Origin: Pelomyxa schiedti
Taxonomy: Eukaryota > Evosea > Pelobiontida > Pelomyxidae
Assembly: GCA_020536535.1 (NCBI GenBank)
Contig: JAHLWZ010000343.1
Location: 1-21,471, forward strand
Direction: 5' to 3'
DNA length: 21,471 nt
Position 1 is the stretch's first letter. Each line of letters begins with the position of its first letter. The translations under genes were made by a program, and so were the position numbers. Shown here piece by piece: positions 20,001-21,471 of this stretch. The notes under the pieces were generated by a model. That model had not been told where the DNA came from. It saw only the letters and a list, made by a program, of their open reading frames with translations, and did no database searches.

Positions 20001-21188
20001 TCACACCACAGGTCCCCCTGTCGACTGTTACCACTTTCCAGGTCGACACACTCATCGGGACTGGCTCAAGTTCGGCAGTTTTCAAGGTTCAAAACTGTAC
20101 AATAACAAGCTGCAGTTCATCGTCATCACCTTTGCCAGGATCAATAGTTGTGAACAGGGACATGGTGATGAAAGTTCTTTTCAACTGGGAAGACACATCA
20201 ACTCCAAAATATCTGGCTGAGTGTGAGATTCTCTCATTGGTTCCAAAACACCCAAATGTCATCCACCCTCTTGGTGAGATGGTGGTACCTTGGTAGGAGT
20301 CGCCTGAAAAAAATAGATATAAATAATAATAAATACTTACTAACACTTGTGAAAAAGCCTGCCAACAGAGTTTGTGGAGAAAATTCCCCAAAAGATTTGT
20401 AGAGAACTGTGCCAGAAAAACTCATTTGTTATGCTCATGCCCAATTGTGGAATAACTTTGCCCTTGTTTTTCTCTTCCCTTGTGGACCAAGGCATCAAGA
20501 AACAGAAGTTTGCTGATGTCACTGAAAGTCTGTTTGTTCAGGGACTCAAGGCCATACATCACATTGCTTCTCATTTTGTTGTTCACAGGTTTGTTCTCAA
20601 CAGCGCAACCAAAACTAAAACCAAGTCAGAGATATCAAGGGGGCCAACATTCTTGTTGACCCAGAGAGTGGGAAGCTGACACTGATCGACTTTGGTGAGG
20701 CCCGACACTGCCCAAAAATGATACTTGAGCTCAATTCCAGAACACAAGCATGGGGCAATCCAGGCATGATGCCACCAGAGTTGAGTGCGTTCCTCAAGAG
20801 AATTGCAGGTGGTGCAGGTGGTGTGTTCTCATACTCAAAGTGTGACTCTTTTTCACTTGCCCTCACATTCTGGGATTCCCTCCTGCCAGAATCCCACAAG
20901 TTCATTGGGACCCCATTGAACCATGACATGAGTGCGTTCAACACTCAGTCACTCCTCACCCAGTTCCCTGTCCCCTTATTTTCATCCCCTCCACAACAAC
21001 AAGAACCAGCACAACAAAGGTCATGGTTTTCGTGGTGGTCACCAACACCAACAGCTGTAGCAGAGGATGATCTCACTCGTCATGTCAGAGTGTTGAAGGA
21101 AGTGATGCTTGGCATGATGCACCCTGACAAGGATACCAGACTCTCTGCCTCTGATGCTATTCACTCAATTACTGCTGATCGAGTTTGA
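17014..21188 (+). CDS. Sel1-repeat/coiled-coil/tandem double kinase (paralogue C), frameshifted
   Basis: Exon 1 (17014-18306) encodes nine Sel1-like repeats. Coiled-coil exons follow (18358-18468, a possible 36-nt exon 18512-18547, and 18624-18755). Kinase 1 spans 18803-19203, 19264-19494 and the exon from 19548. It keeps VMKVLLNW, HRDIKDDN (joined over the intron 19495-19547), DFGEA and IPPEL, but its glycine loop reads GTASNAAAF with one glycine lost. At about 19797, after WDAL, a 2-nt deletion relative to A, B and kinase 2 shifts the frame, which then ends at 19837-19839. The predicted product is therefore about 831 aa. In the shifted frame coding resumes at once through the rest of kinase 1 into a second kinase. 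Exon lengths sum to 3739 nt, so restoring 2 nt would give an exact open frame of 1246 aa. The break is thus either very recent or a sequence error. The start is supported by paralogue B. Confidence 0.8.
18469..18623 (+). other. Intronic segment of paralogue C, possibly with a 36-nt microexon
   Basis: Between two coiled-coil exons there is either one 155-nt intron or two introns (18469-18511 and 18548-18623) around a 12-codon exon. Both options keep phase 0. The 5' part resembles the intron at 18756-18802 followed by the start of the kinase exon, as expected from duplication of an exon-intron unit. Confidence 0.45.
18948..19023 (+). repeat. Imperfect TCA trinucleotide repeat coding for poly-Ser
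   Basis: Mostly TCA units with a few TTA, CCA and ACC variants encode a Ser-rich tract in kinase 1 of paralogue C. The tract falls between the glycine loop and the ATP-binding lysine, that is in the beta-2/beta-3 turn of the N-lobe. Paralogue B and kinase 2 also have Ser/Thr-rich but non-repetitive inserts there. Confidence 0.9.
20032..21188 (+). other. Second kinase domain of paralogue C
   Basis: This domain follows kinase 1 after only about 15 linker residues. Exon parts are up to 20292, 20358-20588 and 20630-21188. It keeps the catalytic set: LIGTGSSSAVFKV, VMKVLFNW, a helix-C Glu in LAECEIL, HRDIKGAN restored across the 41-nt intron 20589-20629, DFGEA, MMPPEL and CDSFSLALTFWDSLLP. The intron at 20293-20357 contains TACTAAC, a textbook branch-point sequence. 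The domain lies downstream of the frameshift, so it would be translated only if the 2-nt deletion is an error, if frameshifting occurs, or if a separate transcript or start is used. Confidence 0.82.
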
Positions 21189-21326
21189 TTCTGTATACAC
21201 AGTTATACAATTGTTCTCAGTAGCTAGAGAAAAAAAGAAACGTACTTAAAACGGTCTTGTTGTTCTTTATTATGGTTAGGTGTTAAAACAACCTGGCGTG
21301 GAATCGTGAGATAGCCTTCTGCGAAA
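21189..21326. other. Short intergenic spacer
   Basis: This 138-bp segment lies between the stop of paralogue C and the next ATG. It is A-rich in its first half and contains no recognisable signal or RNA gene. Confidence 0.5.
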
Positions 21327-21471
21327 ATGGAGGGAGCAACAACTCCCGGCAAAAGGGAGCCAGAACAAACAAGTGACGAAGAAGGCCCCCTTCTGCCTTG
21401 TTCTTATTTCCACCCTGCTCCTCCTGCAAAACTCTGCCCCCCTCGGCCTCGGCTACCACACCGCGGCCGCG
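21327..21471 (+). CDS. Possible 5' end of a further gene (partial)
   Basis: An ATG at 21327 opens a frame that stays open for 48 codons to the window edge, beginning MEGATTPGKREPEQTSDEE and becoming Pro/Leu/Arg-rich. GC content rises sharply from about 21380, as seen at the starts of other genes in this window, which supports a real coding start. No domain is visible, so no function can be assigned. Confidence 0.4.
   Translation, partial: MEGATTPGKREPEQTSDEEGPLLPCSYFHPAPPAKLCPPRPRLPHRGR

Noticed and set aside
734-21188. A non-standard genetic code
   Set aside because: TAA, TAG and TGA all behave as stops or lie in introns, and complete genes end in TGA or TAA as normal.

Overview
The window is from a microbial eukaryote. 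At least four of its genes carry short introns (41 to 155 nt, nearly all GT-AG, often with a CTAAC- or CTAAT-like branch site). Ser/Thr/Pro-rich low-complexity protein tracts are common, and one protein is a clear eukaryotic vesicle-tethering factor. The mix of expanded Sel1-repeat, kinase and ankyrin-type genes, compact spacing and intron style suggests a free-living amoeboid protist. An archamoeba such as Pelomyxa is my guess, but the sequence does not prove it.

Layout. 1-640: no gene recognised. 734-2754 (+): Sel1-kinase paralogue A, with a degenerate kinase half. 2844-8223 (+): a complete 25-exon Uso1/p115 gene, the one conserved housekeeping gene here. 8445-9932 (-): a single-exon, lineage-specific, probably beta-rich protein, divergent from the next gene. 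10064-12961 (+): Sel1-kinase paralogue B, intact in five exons. 13161-15416 (+): a single-exon protein with ankyrin-like repeats. About 15390-16809 (-): a decayed Asteroid-type (XPG-fold nuclease) gene with one intron made almost entirely of 31 AAAC units. 17014-21188 (+): Sel1-kinase paralogue C, with a duplicated coiled-coil exon and two kinase domains in tandem, broken by a 2-nt deletion. 21327-end (+): probable start of a further gene.

The most interesting content is the Sel1-coiled-coil-kinase family. Three copies lie on the same strand, interleaved with unrelated genes, and show three fates: a degenerate kinase (A, HRD changed to HRN), an intact single kinase (B) and a tandem double kinase (C). 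The architecture suggests a Sel1 scaffold that recruits partners to a divergent kinase, but no substrate or pathway can be read from the sequence. A and B share an intron more similar than their flanking exons, which points to gene conversion. Exon models were built by hand from splice consensus, phase continuity and paralogue or family similarity, without transcript data.
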